Positions 33,546 through 42,679 of a stretch of DNA of 64,000 bases are shown piece by piece. The stretch spans positions 124,001-188,000 of the forward strand of contig CAWJBC010000015.1 in the NCBI GenBank assembly GCA_963840975.1. Reading direction: 5' to 3'. A program made the position numbers and the translations under genes. The notes under the pieces are model-generated. The model saw only the letters and a program-made list of their open reading frames with translations, made no database searches and had not been told where the DNA came from. The stretch comes from JAADJA01 sp963840975 (GTDB taxonomy: Bacteria; Bacteroidota; Bacteroidia; Bacteroidales; JAADJA01). How positions within the stretch are numbered: the stretch's first letter is position 1; each line of letters starts with the position of its first letter.

Positions 33546-35030
33546 TTATGCCTTTTCGGACCGGAATACTTTTATTAACTCCCTGACATTGATTAATCGG
33601 AGCAAAAATGTAAGCAATATTGATCCCATTAGCATCAATGAGAAATTAAATTTCCATTCGTAAGGAAGCAACCTTGAAAAATATCCCATTGCTATTATCC
33701 CAATTACAAAAACCAATAGCCCTCCCAAATATTGATAGTTGACCCTGAATCCGAAAATTTTCCATGCGATGATCACCTGGGCGATTGCTGTAATAAATTG
33801 TGCACTCAAACTGGCATAAGCCGAACCAACTGCCATGAGACGGGGAACTAACAAAAAATTAATTGTAAGGCTTATGATCACCCCCGCACCAGCAATGATG
33901 TTTAACCTTTTCAGGCTACCATTGGCTGTAAGTAAGGTTCCAAAAACATAAGTGGTTGAAATAGCAATAAATCCAAACATGAGTAAACTGAAAACCATTG
34001 CCGACTCATTGAGGCGTGTTGTAAATTCGATAAGGGATTCATCAATATGTTGTGGATAAAGCCACCCCATCAGTTCAGCACTGTAAAAATAAGATCCTAT
34101 TGCGACAACAGCGCTGATGGCAAAAAGCAGCGAAAAGGACATTTTCACAAGGTTCTCCACCGACAGTTTGAGCTTGATCATCCGTGCGAAAAGCGGGAGC
34201 AATAAAATAGCAAAAAGATAGGCAATCATATTAGCCGCATCGAGTAGCCTGTAAGCCTGAGCATAAATGCCTACCTGGTGATCGCCTGTTTTTTCAGGCA
34301 AAATACGCTCTATGATTACAGTATCAATTCGGTTGTATTGTGCCATCAGCAGTACAAGCAGGGCAAAGGGCAAGCTCTTTTTGATGATCATCAGCAGAAA
34401 AGGCAGGTTCCAGCTAAGCCGTTTGAATGATGCTTTCGATACGACAATAAAAAATGCAATAGCAACTGTAATCAGGTATGCACCGGTTTGTGCATATATG
34501 AACCACTCTATTTGGAATTTTGATTGAGTTATATTGCCCCATAAAAGAACACTGCAAAAGATAATCATGAGCAGCCGGTCGAGGACGGACAGGAGACTCT
34601 CGGTTTTGAACATGAGGAGCCCGGAAATATTCGACCGTAAGTAAAGAACGAAAGAAAGAAGAAACTGGTTCAAGGCAATCCAGCCAAGCATTTTGAACTG
34701 AAACGTATCGTAACCGATGATCAAACCGATTGAAAATGTAATTAACACATATACGGCTAACAAAAGCAGCTTCAGTATCAGGATGCTTGAGAAATGCTTA
34801 TTGAGTAGTTGGCTATTTTGAGCAATGTTCCGGTTGTTGAAGTTGGTAATGCCCAGATCAAGCAGGATATTGAATAAAAAAGAAAAATTAAGGATGGAAA
34901 AATAGAAGCCGAAATCCTCTGCACCAACAGCATTTTGAACTGAACGGTCAATGCCCAACACCCAAAATGGTTTAATAAGGAGATTCAAAAAAAGGAGCAA
35001 TCCGAGGTTAGTGAGGAATTTTTTCTGCAT
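33546..35030 (-). CDS. Polysaccharide flippase (Wzx/MATE-like)
   Basis: 494 residues with about fourteen hydrophobic helices and few charged loops, the usual length of Wzx-type polysaccharide transporters of the MOP superfamily. The start 'KKFLTNLGLLLFLNLLIKPF' followed by an early 'AEDFGFYFSILNFSFLFNIL' is the typical first-two-helix pattern of the family. It should move lipid-linked glycan across the inner membrane. It is divergent from a glycosyltransferase gene (141 bp), which supports a role in cell-surface glycan assembly. Confidence 0.85.
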   Translation of the reverse strand: MQKKFLTNLGLLLFLNLLIKPFWVLGIDRSVQNAVGAEDFGFYFSILNFSFLFNILLDLGITNFNNRNIAQNSQLLNKHFSSILILKLLLLAVYVLITFSIGLIIGYDTFQFKMLGWIALNQFLLSFVLYLRSNISGLLMFKTESLLSVLDRLLMIIFCSVLLWGNITQSKFQIEWFIYAQTGAYLITVAIAFFIVVSKASFKRLSWNLPFLLMIIKKSLPFALLVLLMAQYNRIDTVIIERILPEKTGDHQVGIYAQAYRLLDAANMIAYLFAILLLPLFARMIKLKLSVENLVKMSFSLLFAISAVVAIGSYFYSAELMGWLYPQHIDESLIEFTTRLNESAMVFSLLMFGFIAISTTYVFGTLLTANGSLKRLNIIAGAGVIISLTINFLLVPRLMAVGSAYASLSAQFITAIAQVIIAWKIFGFRVNYQYLGGLLVFVIGIIAMGYFSRLLPYEWKFNFSLMLMGSILLTFLLRLINVRELIKVFRSEKA

Positions 35031-35079
35031 TATCTGTTTGAATGTATCAAGACCTTCAATAAAATTCTGATATTTGTCG

Positions 35080-35087
35080 CAAAGTTA
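35080..35087 (-). promoter_or_regulatory. Candidate -7 box for the flippase gene
   Basis: The minus strand reads TAACTTTG then CGAC, fitting TAnnTTTG, 50 bp upstream of the flippase ATG. No -33 TTG at standard spacing was found. Confidence 0.42.
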
Positions 35088-35171
35088 TAGTTTTTATGAT
35101 TTGTAAAATTCTATATTCATTCCCAAAATTTCAGGAACGAAATGAATGAAAATTAAGATTAAAGCAACAAA

Positions 35172-36305
35172 ATGAAAATTGCAGTTAATACCCGCTTATT
35201 GTTAAAAGACAAATTAGAAGGAATCGGATGGTTTACCTACGAAACCTTGAGTAGGATTACACAACAGCACAGAGAACATCAGTTCTACTTTATCTTTGAT
35301 CGAAAATGTAGTAATGAATTTATCTTTTCTGATAACGTAACTCCTGTAGTAACACATCCGCAGGCGCGGCATCCCTTTCTTTATTACTTATGGTTTGAAT
35401 ATTCCATTCCAATGGTTTTAAAAAAGATAAAACCCGACCTTTTCTTCTCACCTGACGGATATCTCTCCCTTTCTGCCAATGTAAAATCAATGAATGTGAT
35501 ACATGATCTGAATTTTGAATATTATCCCAATGATTTACCCTATTTTGAACGAAAGTATTACAGTTATTTTTTTCCGAAATATATTCAAAAAGCCAGTCTT
35601 ATAGCCGCTGTTTCGGAATATACCAAAAGTGATATTATAAAACTTTATGGCATCCCTTCCGAAAAGATTGATGTAGTTTATAATGGCGCCAGCGAATCTT
35701 TTAGCCCCCTCGCTGAAAGTGAAAAGATAAAAGTAAGAGAAAAATACTCAAATGGAAATCCTTATTTTGTCTTCGTTGGGGCTTTGCACCCCCGTAAAAA
35801 TCTTGTGAACCTGTTTAAGGCATTCGATTCGTTTTGCCATTCGAACGGGGATGGGATAAAACTTTTAATTGTTGGTGAAAAAATGTGGTGGACAAAGGAA
35901 ATCAAGACCGCTTATGAGCAGATGAAGCATAAGGATGACGTGATTTTTTCAGGCAGGCTTGGATTTGGCGAACTCACAAAAGTGGTAGCTTCTGCCCTCG
36001 CCCTTACCTATGTTTCTTATTTCGAAGGATTCGGCATTCCCATCATGGAAGCTTTTTACGCAGGAACTCCGGTGATAACATCCAATGTAACTTCCATGCC
36101 AGAGGTAGCTGGGAATGCAGCTCTGCTGATTGACCCTTTCTCCATCCAATCCATCAGCAATGCAATGCTAAAGATTTCATCCGATGAAAATTTCAGAAAA
36201 TCCCTGATTGAAAAAGGAAATGAGAGAAAGAAAGATTTTACATGGCAAAAATCAGCCGACAAATTGTGGGCTTCCATCGAAAAAGCAAGTTATTCCAACC
36301 GGTAA
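35172..36305 (+). CDS. Glycosyltransferase, GT4-like (GT-B fold)
   Basis: 377 residues. The C-terminal half has the GT4 pattern: 'YFVFVGALHPRKNLVNLFKA', 'DVIFSGRLGFGEL', and the donor-site 'EGFGIPIMEAFYAGTPVITS' with the E-x7-E acids, then 'MPEVAGNAALLIDP'. The N-terminal half contains 'NVIHDLNFEYYPND' and 'ASLIAAVSEYTKSDIIKLYG', typical of mannosyl/hexosyl transferases of this family. It transfers a sugar from an activated donor to a glycan or lipid acceptor. It is divergent from the flippase and overlaps the PAP2 gene tail-to-tail by 16 bp. Confidence 0.9.
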   Translation: MKIAVNTRLLLKDKLEGIGWFTYETLSRITQQHREHQFYFIFDRKCSNEFIFSDNVTPVVTHPQARHPFLYYLWFEYSIPMVLKKIKPDLFFSPDGYLSLSANVKSMNVIHDLNFEYYPNDLPYFERKYYSYFFPKYIQKASLIAAVSEYTKSDIIKLYGIPSEKIDVVYNGASESFSPLAESEKIKVREKYSNGNPYFVFVGALHPRKNLVNLFKAFDSFCHSNGDGIKLLIVGEKMWWTKEIKTAYEQMKHKDDVIFSGRLGFGELTKVVASALALTYVSYFEGFGIPIMEAFYAGTPVITSNVTSMPEVAGNAALLIDPFSIQSISNAMLKISSDENFRKSLIEKGNERKKDFTWQKSADKLWASIEKASYSNR

Positions 36306-37147
36306 GCAACACTCAGCCCATACCCGCCTCTGATGGGTTTGGGATTAATGGCAATTTTTGAATTTTTCGAAAAGTTAATCTTACTTAAAGTCGTCCCGAT
36401 AAAAGTACCAAGAGCCGCACCGGCAAGGACATCTGTTGCCCAATGTTCTCCATCGTGAATACGGGATAATCCAACAAGAGTGGCGACGGTATAAGACGTT
36501 AAACCAACCCAGATTTTATTCTTATATCCGTGTGCAAGCACTGAAGCGACAGCAAAAGCTGTAGTAGTATGACCCGATGGAAATGAGGTATAATCGGTGG
36601 TGAATTCAAACGGACCTTCCCAAAGGTAAGGATTGGGCGGATCGTTATCCCCGGGTCGGTGGCGGTGAAAAATATATTTAGAAATTCCGGCTGCGCCTCC
36701 GCTTAATAAAAAAGCCTTCAATCCCGTCAGCGCAACATTCCGGTGATGATCATTCTTAATTCCGGTAAGGTAAACCCCGGCTAACAGGGGCAGTGAATAC
36801 AATCCGCTGCCCCAGGGCTCAATAACATATTTACTGATATTTTCAGTAGTTTCGGTTCTGTTTTTTTGAAAAAAATCATAAATTTCCTGATCATAAACAT
36901 AGGCAATCACCGACACCCCTATCACTCCGGCAAAAACCGACCACTGCCTGGCTTTCCACCGTATGGGTTCCGTCACAATGATTTTTGTATCATGCCAGTA
37001 TGAAACGATATACTTTTTGTTAAAGCTGTGCTGGTTGCCGGAAGAATCGTATTGTGTCCTTGAAATATATGGAAAACAATTTACAAGTATCAAAACCAGG
37101 ATTAACCTGCTGGCAGCTCCATAATAGTGTTTGTTTAAAGCATCCAT
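36290..37147 (-). CDS. PAP2-type membrane phosphatase
   Basis: 285 residues with several hydrophobic helices. The three-part phosphatase signature is complete: K-x6-RP (KYIFHRHRP), PSGH (SFPSGHTTTA), and S-R-x5-H-x3-D (SRIHDGEHWATD). Enzymes of this group remove phosphate from undecaprenyl pyrophosphate or from lipid A and phosphatidic acid. The neighbouring glycosyltransferase and flippase favour a lipid-carrier or lipid A role, but this is inference. Its 3' end overlaps the glycosyltransferase by 16 bp. Confidence 0.88.
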   Translation of the reverse strand: MDALNKHYYGAASRLILVLILVNCFPYISRTQYDSSGNQHSFNKKYIVSYWHDTKIIVTEPIRWKARQWSVFAGVIGVSVIAYVYDQEIYDFFQKNRTETTENISKYVIEPWGSGLYSLPLLAGVYLTGIKNDHHRNVALTGLKAFLLSGGAAGISKYIFHRHRPGDNDPPNPYLWEGPFEFTTDYTSFPSGHTTTAFAVASVLAHGYKNKIWVGLTSYTVATLVGLSRIHDGEHWATDVLAGAALGTFIGTTLSKINFSKNSKIAINPKPIRGGYGLSVAYRLE

Positions 37148-37196
37148 TCAGTGAAATAAGAGGTTTAATCTCATGGTTTTACCTTTGAAACTTGCA

Positions 37197-37979
37197 CTAA
37201 ACTTCACCCCTCTTTGCCTCTTCCCAAAAAACATCCATTTCGGCAAGCGTCATATCTTTTAGTGAGCGACCTGCTTCTTTTGCTTTGCCTTCAAGGTGCT
37301 GAAACCGCCTGATGAACTTTTTATTTGTTCTCTCAAGAGCATCTTCCGGGTTTACCCCGATGAACCGGGCATAATTTACAAGAGCAAAAATCAGGTCACC
37401 CAGTTCATGTTCCATTTTTTCTTTATCTGTCCCGGAGTCAACTTCATGCTTTAATTCGCCTAATTCCTCCATTACTTTTTCCCAAACCTGTTCCGGTCTC
37501 TCCCAATCGAACCCAACGCCCTTTGCTTTCTCCTGTATTCTGTATGCTTTAACCAGTGGCGGCAGTGCTACAGGAACACCAGAAAGGACTGACTCCCTGC
37601 CTTCTTTAAGCTTTAATTTTTCCCAATTATCTTTAACATTGCGGGCATCTGTTACTTTGACATCACCATAAATGTGGGGATGCCTGAAGATTAATTTTTC
37701 GTTAATGTAATTCAACACATCACCAAAATCGAAACTGCCTGATTCGGAACCGATCTTTGCATAAAAAACAAGGTGTAGCATCAGATCGCCTAATTCTTTT
37801 TTAATGGAATCAACATCCTTATCAAGAACAGCCTCTGAGAGTTCATAGGTTTCTTCAATGGTAAGATGACGAAGACTTTCAAAGGTCTGCTCTCTGTCCC
37901 AGGGACATTGGGCTCTCAAATCATCCATGATTTCAAGAAGCTTTTCAAAAGCCTCTACCTTTTCCTTATTATTTGTCAT
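37197..37979 (-). CDS. mazG: Nucleoside triphosphate pyrophosphohydrolase MazG
   Basis: 260 residues with the duplicated MazG fold. The first copy has 'RAQCPWDREQTFESLRHLTI', 'EETYELSEAV' and 'KKELGDLMLHLVFYA' (the E-x2-E plus E-x2-D metal sites); the second has 'EELGELKHEVD' and 'EHELGDLIFALVNYAR'. The enzyme hydrolyses NTPs to NMP and pyrophosphate and can clear aberrant nucleotides or act on (p)ppGpp levels. It lies 70 bp downstream of the hybrid kinase's 3' end and 49 bp upstream of the PAP2 gene. Confidence 0.94.
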   Translation of the reverse strand: MTNNKEKVEAFEKLLEIMDDLRAQCPWDREQTFESLRHLTIEETYELSEAVLDKDVDSIKKELGDLMLHLVFYAKIGSESGSFDFGDVLNYINEKLIFRHPHIYGDVKVTDARNVKDNWEKLKLKEGRESVLSGVPVALPPLVKAYRIQEKAKGVGFDWERPEQVWEKVMEELGELKHEVDSGTDKEKMEHELGDLIFALVNYARFIGVNPEDALERTNKKFIRRFQHLEGKAKEAGRSLKDMTLAEMDVFWEEAKRGEV

Positions 37980-38015
37980 CAGGAAATTTTTAGCAGATTA
38001 TAGTAATCAAGAGGG

Positions 38016-38023
38016 CAAAATTA
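38016..38023 (-). promoter_or_regulatory. Candidate -7 box for mazG
   Basis: The minus strand reads TAATTTTG, fitting TAnnTTTG, 37 bp before the mazG ATG, in the gap after the kinase gene. No good -33 element was seen. Confidence 0.35.
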
Positions 38024-38049
38024 ACAAATAATGGTTATGATCTCTGAAC

Positions 38050-40956
38050 TCAGGAAAGTTTCAGACTGGCTAACATATTCGTCAAATCAGTGGTTTTAAA
38101 TGGCTTGCTCACATAAAAATCCATGCCGGCATCCATAAGATTTTGTTTTTCACCTTCCTTGGTATGGGCGGTAACGGCAATTATGACGGATCTCTTTAGT
38201 TTGTTCACATTTTCAAATTCTCTTATCAGTCGTGTGGCTTGTATACCATCCATTACAGGCATTTGAATATCCATCAACACTATATCATAATTATTTTTCT
38301 TATACAAGTCAAGCCCGATCTTCCCATTTTCAGCCATGTCAACTATGTAGCCTTCTTTGACCAAAATATTTACAGTAAGTTGCTGGTTCAATAAATTATC
38401 TTCGATAACAATTACCTTAACATTCCTCGTCTTGTAATTAACAGTACTATTGGATTCCGGATGATCACCGTTTGAATGTGATTCTGGATTAGACAACACC
38501 ACAGAGAACCAGAATGTAGAACCCTTGCCTATATGTGATATAACGCCTATTTCACCATCCATCATTTCGGTTAGCTGCTTGCAAATTGCCAATCCCAATC
38601 CTGTACCGCCTTTTTTCCTTTGAACGGCAGCATGTGTTTGCGAAAAGGGTTTGAATAATTTCTGCTGACTGTCCTTGGATATACCTACGCCTGTATCAAG
38701 AACCTCAAACCGTATATTGCATGACTTCATTTCACTGGCTGTCGCTAAATTGTACTCAGGTTTATGGCTCAATTTGATGGTTACACCGCCCTTGTCAGTG
38801 AACTTAAGCGCGTTGCTGACAAGGTTAATCAGTATCTGACCCAATCGTGTCGGATCACCTATCAGTGTTTCAGGTATTGTTTCCGGAATTTCTGCATGAA
38901 GATAAAGCCCGGCTTGCCGTGCCTGCACTTCGTACATAGATAATACTTTGGCAATGATTTCTCTGAGGCTAATCTCAGTTTCTTCCAAAACTACCTGTCC
39001 CGCTTCAATTTTTGAAAAATCGAGAATTTCATTTATAATATTCATCAACTCATTGCCAGAGGATTGGATGATATTGAAATATTCTCTTTGCTCAGGGCTA
39101 AGTTTGGTTTCGCCAATCATCTCGCTGATCCCGATGATACTGTGCATGTGGTTTCTTATCTCATGACTCATGCCGGCAAGGAACATGGATTTGGAAAGTG
39201 TGGCTTGTTCAGCTTTTTCTTTTTGCTTAACCAATTCGCTTTCATGTCTTTTGAGGGTGGTGATATCTTTGATTGTGCCAATATGCGCAGGTTTTCCAAG
39301 ATAACTGATCATCCCGACACTAAGGCTTATATGAACGACCTTGTCTCTTTTGTTTACTATTTTCAAATCATAAGAACTCGGAACAGATTCTCCGGCAAGC
39401 CTTTTCCGGTAATTGTCTTCTATTCTCTCTTTATCATCCGGATGAATCAGATTTAAAAAATCCAGATCGTAAACTTCTTCCAGAGAGTAGCCGGTTATTT
39501 TACAGAAACTCTCGTTGGCAAAACGAATTTTTTGATCCTGTATCACAAATATACCATCCTGGATGTTTTTGATTAAAGAAACATGTTTTTCATCACTTTC
39601 TTTTAACTCAGCATTGGCTTTTTCAAGGACAATTTTTTGTTCAGTTATATGTACGTTTTTCGCTTCAAGTATTCTTTTCGCCCTTTTACTTGTGCGATTT
39701 CGGGAGTAGAATACGAAGAACAATGTTAAAATAAGAAGACTTATGCTGGCGACACTATAAATGATATAACGCTGTGTAGTGATCTGAAGTTCCTGTAATT
39801 TGCTTTCCTTCGTAATCATCTGGATCTGTTGGTCCTTGTTGCGAAGGGAATATTTGGTTTCAAATTCAGCTATTTGGTTCAGACTCGACTCACTGTAGAT
39901 AGAATCTTTGATATTGGTTGATAATTTTAAGTATTCAAAGCTTTTCTGGAAGTCTTTTTTCGCCTCCCAATAATTTGACAATCCGGCATAAATCTCCATC
40001 AATAAATTGTTGGCACCTAAATTTTTCGCAATTTCAGCCGACCGTTTGAAATATTTAAGTGATCTGTCGAAGTCTTTCATGCGAAGGGTTACTTCGCCAA
40101 TATTTCTCATTGTATTGGCTTGGAGCCATAAATCTTCCTGGCCAATTTCAATCTGAAGCGCCGATTCATAAAATTCGAGTGCTTTTTTATACTCCTTTTT
40201 ATCAAAATATGCAGTCCCCAGATTGTTTAAAGAGGTTGCCTGTTTATCGGGGTTGCCCATTCTATCACTCAATTGATAGGCAAGTTCAAAAAAATACAAA
40301 GCGCTGTCGGGAAAATGCAAATCAAGGTAGGCACTACCAATACTGTTATAAACATCGAGTTTGCCGTCCTCGTTCTTTAACTCTTTGAATAAATCAAGGC
40401 TTTGATGGAAGTAGTATAGCGACTTTTGGTAATTCTTAATGTAATAATAAATATTTCCAATATTCAAAGAAGCATTGGCAATTCCGGATTTGTCTTTTTG
40501 CTTTTGTTGCAATTCAAGTGATTTATGATAGTATTCAATTGCCATATCATAATCGCCCAGCACCTGGTATATCAACCCTATGTTATTGGTTGCATTGGCT
40601 ATCCCTTCCGAATAATTATTTTGAGTACTTAACTCCAGCGATTTAAGATAATACTCAAGTGCCAGTTTGTATTGTTGAAGGAAATAGTAACCATTGGCGA
40701 TGCGATTAAGCGCCCGTGCTTTTTGAATATCATTACCTGACTCGGTGCTTAGTTTGAGGGCAGCCTGAGCATATTCCACACTCTTCACCGGGTTCTTAAA
40801 CCAATATTCTTTGGATATTTTGAGCAATAGCTCAAACTTTTCATTTCCCTCTAAATACTGAAGCTGGTTTTCCATGCTTTCAACCTGCCCGTTTGATGTT
40901 GAAATCAAAAGAACAAAAAAGACAAGGAAACCGCTATTTAACTTAAAGTACTTCAT
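38050..40956 (-). CDS. TPR-PAS hybrid sensor histidine kinase
   Basis: 968 residues from the ATG at 40954-40956, which starts a signal peptide (KYFKLNSGFLVFFVLLIS); a TTG ten codons upstream is less likely. Order: periplasmic TPR array (about 30-370, at least six repeats such as 'ANATNNIGLIYQVLGDYDMA'), one membrane helix (about 388-410), coiled coil, PAS domain (about 455-565), HisKA with SHEIRNHMHS (His598), HATPase (N-box 'LINLVSNALKFTDKGG', 'DTGVGI', 'GGTGLGLAI'), and a receiver domain with Asp896 (VLMDIQMP). It should sense a periplasmic cue and phosphorylate its own receiver and then a partner. No separate response regulator or DNA-binding domain is adjacent. Confidence 0.92.
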   Translation of the reverse strand: MKYFKLNSGFLVFFVLLISTSNGQVESMENQLQYLEGNEKFELLLKISKEYWFKNPVKSVEYAQAALKLSTESGNDIQKARALNRIANGYYFLQQYKLALEYYLKSLELSTQNNYSEGIANATNNIGLIYQVLGDYDMAIEYYHKSLELQQKQKDKSGIANASLNIGNIYYYIKNYQKSLYYFHQSLDLFKELKNEDGKLDVYNSIGSAYLDLHFPDSALYFFELAYQLSDRMGNPDKQATSLNNLGTAYFDKKEYKKALEFYESALQIEIGQEDLWLQANTMRNIGEVTLRMKDFDRSLKYFKRSAEIAKNLGANNLLMEIYAGLSNYWEAKKDFQKSFEYLKLSTNIKDSIYSESSLNQIAEFETKYSLRNKDQQIQMITKESKLQELQITTQRYIIYSVASISLLILTLFFVFYSRNRTSKRAKRILEAKNVHITEQKIVLEKANAELKESDEKHVSLIKNIQDGIFVIQDQKIRFANESFCKITGYSLEEVYDLDFLNLIHPDDKERIEDNYRKRLAGESVPSSYDLKIVNKRDKVVHISLSVGMISYLGKPAHIGTIKDITTLKRHESELVKQKEKAEQATLSKSMFLAGMSHEIRNHMHSIIGISEMIGETKLSPEQREYFNIIQSSGNELMNIINEILDFSKIEAGQVVLEETEISLREIIAKVLSMYEVQARQAGLYLHAEIPETIPETLIGDPTRLGQILINLVSNALKFTDKGGVTIKLSHKPEYNLATASEMKSCNIRFEVLDTGVGISKDSQQKLFKPFSQTHAAVQRKKGGTGLGLAICKQLTEMMDGEIGVISHIGKGSTFWFSVVLSNPESHSNGDHPESNSTVNYKTRNVKVIVIEDNLLNQQLTVNILVKEGYIVDMAENGKIGLDLYKKNNYDIVLMDIQMPVMDGIQATRLIREFENVNKLKRSVIIAVTAHTKEGEKQNLMDAGMDFYVSKPFKTTDLTNMLASLKLS

Positions 40957-41104
40957 TATTTTATAGACAACTTTCCAATACAACAATTTATTGATGAATA
41001 TTTCCTTTGTAAATTGTTAACCTCAAAAATTAATCAAACGATATAAGAAATTGGGCACGATCACCCGGGAACCAATTAGTATCAGATTAAAAATTCAATT
41101 CAAA

Positions 41105-42580
41105 TTAATAAGCCCTGGCAAAAACAACCCTTTGTTTTGAGGGTTTTCCGGAATAAACACACGCTCCATTTTCCAGTTTCCCGTTCAATGGGATGGTACG
41201 AATGGTGGCTTTTGTTTCCTCCTTTATTTTTTCTTCCGTTTCAGAAGTTCCGTCCCAATGGGCAAGAACAAATCCACCCTTGTTTTCAATTACATCTTTA
41301 AATTCATCCCATGTGTCAACAGCAAATGTGTTGTTTTCTCTGAATGCCAATGCTTTATGATAAAGTTTTTTTTGTATTTGTTCAAGTAAGTGTTCTATTT
41401 TACTTCCGATGTCGGCAACCTGAAGAATTTCTTTTTCAAGGGTATCGCGCCTGGCGACTTCTACTGATTGGTTTTCAAGGTCTCTGGGCCCAATCGCAAT
41501 CCTGACAGGCACACCTTTGAACTCATATTCCGAAAACTTCCAGCCTGGTTTGAAAGTATCCCTGTCATCATATTTTACTTTTATTCCTTTTGATTCCAGC
41601 GAAGCCTTTATTTTTAAAGCATATTCTGATATTTCGGTCAATTGTTCTGCTTTTTTATAAATCGGAACGATGACCACCTGAATGGGTGCAAGTTTTGGTG
41701 GCAGAACCAATCCCTGGTCATCGGAATGAGCCATGATCAATGCTCCCATCAAACGGGTGGAGACGCCCCAGGATGTTGCCCAAACATGTTCCAGCTTGTT
41801 TTCTTTCGACAGAAACTTCACATCAAAAGCTTTGGCAAAGTTTTGACCCAGGAAATGGGATGTCCCAGCCTGGAGTGCTTTTCCATCCTGCATCAGTGCT
41901 TCAATGCAATAAGTGTCAATGGCGCCGGCGAATCTTTCATTGGGCGATTTGGTACCCTTTAAAACCGGCATTGCCATCCATTCCTCAGCGAAAGTTGCAT
42001 AAACATCAAGGATTTTTTTAGTTTCTTCAATAGCTTCTTCACTGGTAGCATGAGCTGTGTGTCCTTCCTGCCATAAAAATTCGGCAGTCCTTAAAAAAAG
42101 TCTCGTCCTCATTTCCCACCTCACTACATTGGCCCATTGATTGATTAAAAGTGGCAAGTCGCGGTATGATTGAATCCAATTACGGTAAGTATCCCAAATA
42201 ATTGTCTCGGATGTTGGTCTGATAATTAATTCCTCTTCAAGTTTGGCATCTTCATCCACCACTACTCCTTTTCCATCAGGTGATTTTTTAAGCCGGTAAT
42301 GAGTAACAACCGCACATTCTTTGGCAAATCCTTCCACATGGTCAGCTTCCTTGCTGAAAAATGACTTAGGTATGAACAATGGGAAGTAAGCATTCACATG
42401 ACCTGTATCCTTAAACATTTTATCAAGCGTAGCCTGCATAATCTCCCAGATTGCATATCCATAAGGTTTAATAACCATGCAGCCTCTTACGGCTGAGTTT
42501 TCAGCCAAATCCGCTTTAATAACCAGGTCGTTATACCATTGTGCATAGTTCTCATTTCGGGTAGGAAAATCTTTTGCCAT
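41105..42580 (-). CDS. proS: Prolyl-tRNA synthetase (short, eukaryote/archaea-like type)
   Basis: 491 residues, lacking the editing insertion of the E. coli-type enzyme. Class II motifs: 'GCMVIKPYGYAIWEIMQ' (motif 1 region), 'RPTSETIIWDTYRNWI' and 'WEMRTRLFLRTAEFLWQEGH' (motif 2), 'ATSWGVSTRLMGALIMAHSD' (motif 3), then the anticodon-binding domain and a C-terminal extension ending FARAY. It charges tRNA-Pro in the cytoplasm. It is a single gene divergent from the Tyr/Ser-rich lipoprotein. Confidence 0.95.
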   Translation of the reverse strand: MAKDFPTRNENYAQWYNDLVIKADLAENSAVRGCMVIKPYGYAIWEIMQATLDKMFKDTGHVNAYFPLFIPKSFFSKEADHVEGFAKECAVVTHYRLKKSPDGKGVVVDEDAKLEEELIIRPTSETIIWDTYRNWIQSYRDLPLLINQWANVVRWEMRTRLFLRTAEFLWQEGHTAHATSEEAIEETKKILDVYATFAEEWMAMPVLKGTKSPNERFAGAIDTYCIEALMQDGKALQAGTSHFLGQNFAKAFDVKFLSKENKLEHVWATSWGVSTRLMGALIMAHSDDQGLVLPPKLAPIQVVIVPIYKKAEQLTEISEYALKIKASLESKGIKVKYDDRDTFKPGWKFSEYEFKGVPVRIAIGPRDLENQSVEVARRDTLEKEILQVADIGSKIEHLLEQIQKKLYHKALAFRENNTFAVDTWDEFKDVIENKGGFVLAHWDGTSETEEKIKEETKATIRTIPLNGKLENGACVYSGKPSKQRVVFARAY

Positions 42581-42635
42581 AATTGTTATTGTGGTATAGT
42601 GTTTGTATAAATTTTGTATGTGTTACTTAGGTGCG

Positions 42636-42643
42636 CAAAAATA
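42636..42643 (-). promoter_or_regulatory. Candidate -7 box for proS
   Basis: The minus strand reads TATTTTTG followed by CGCACC, a very good TAnnTTTG match, 56 bp upstream of the proS ATG. No clear TTG is found 19-21 bp further upstream. Confidence 0.45.
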
Positions 42644-42666
42644 ATTAAAAAATAATATATATAATT

Positions 42667-42673
42667 GGAGGAA
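42667..42673 (+). promoter_or_regulatory. Strong Shine-Dalgarno site (GGAGGAA) for the Tyr/Ser-rich lipoprotein
   Basis: GGAGGAA lies 6 nt before the ATG at 42680. Most genes in this window lack such a site. It decides the start: the TTG at 42665 in the same frame would put the site inside the gene. Confidence 0.7.
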
Positions 42674-42679
42674 CTTAAA

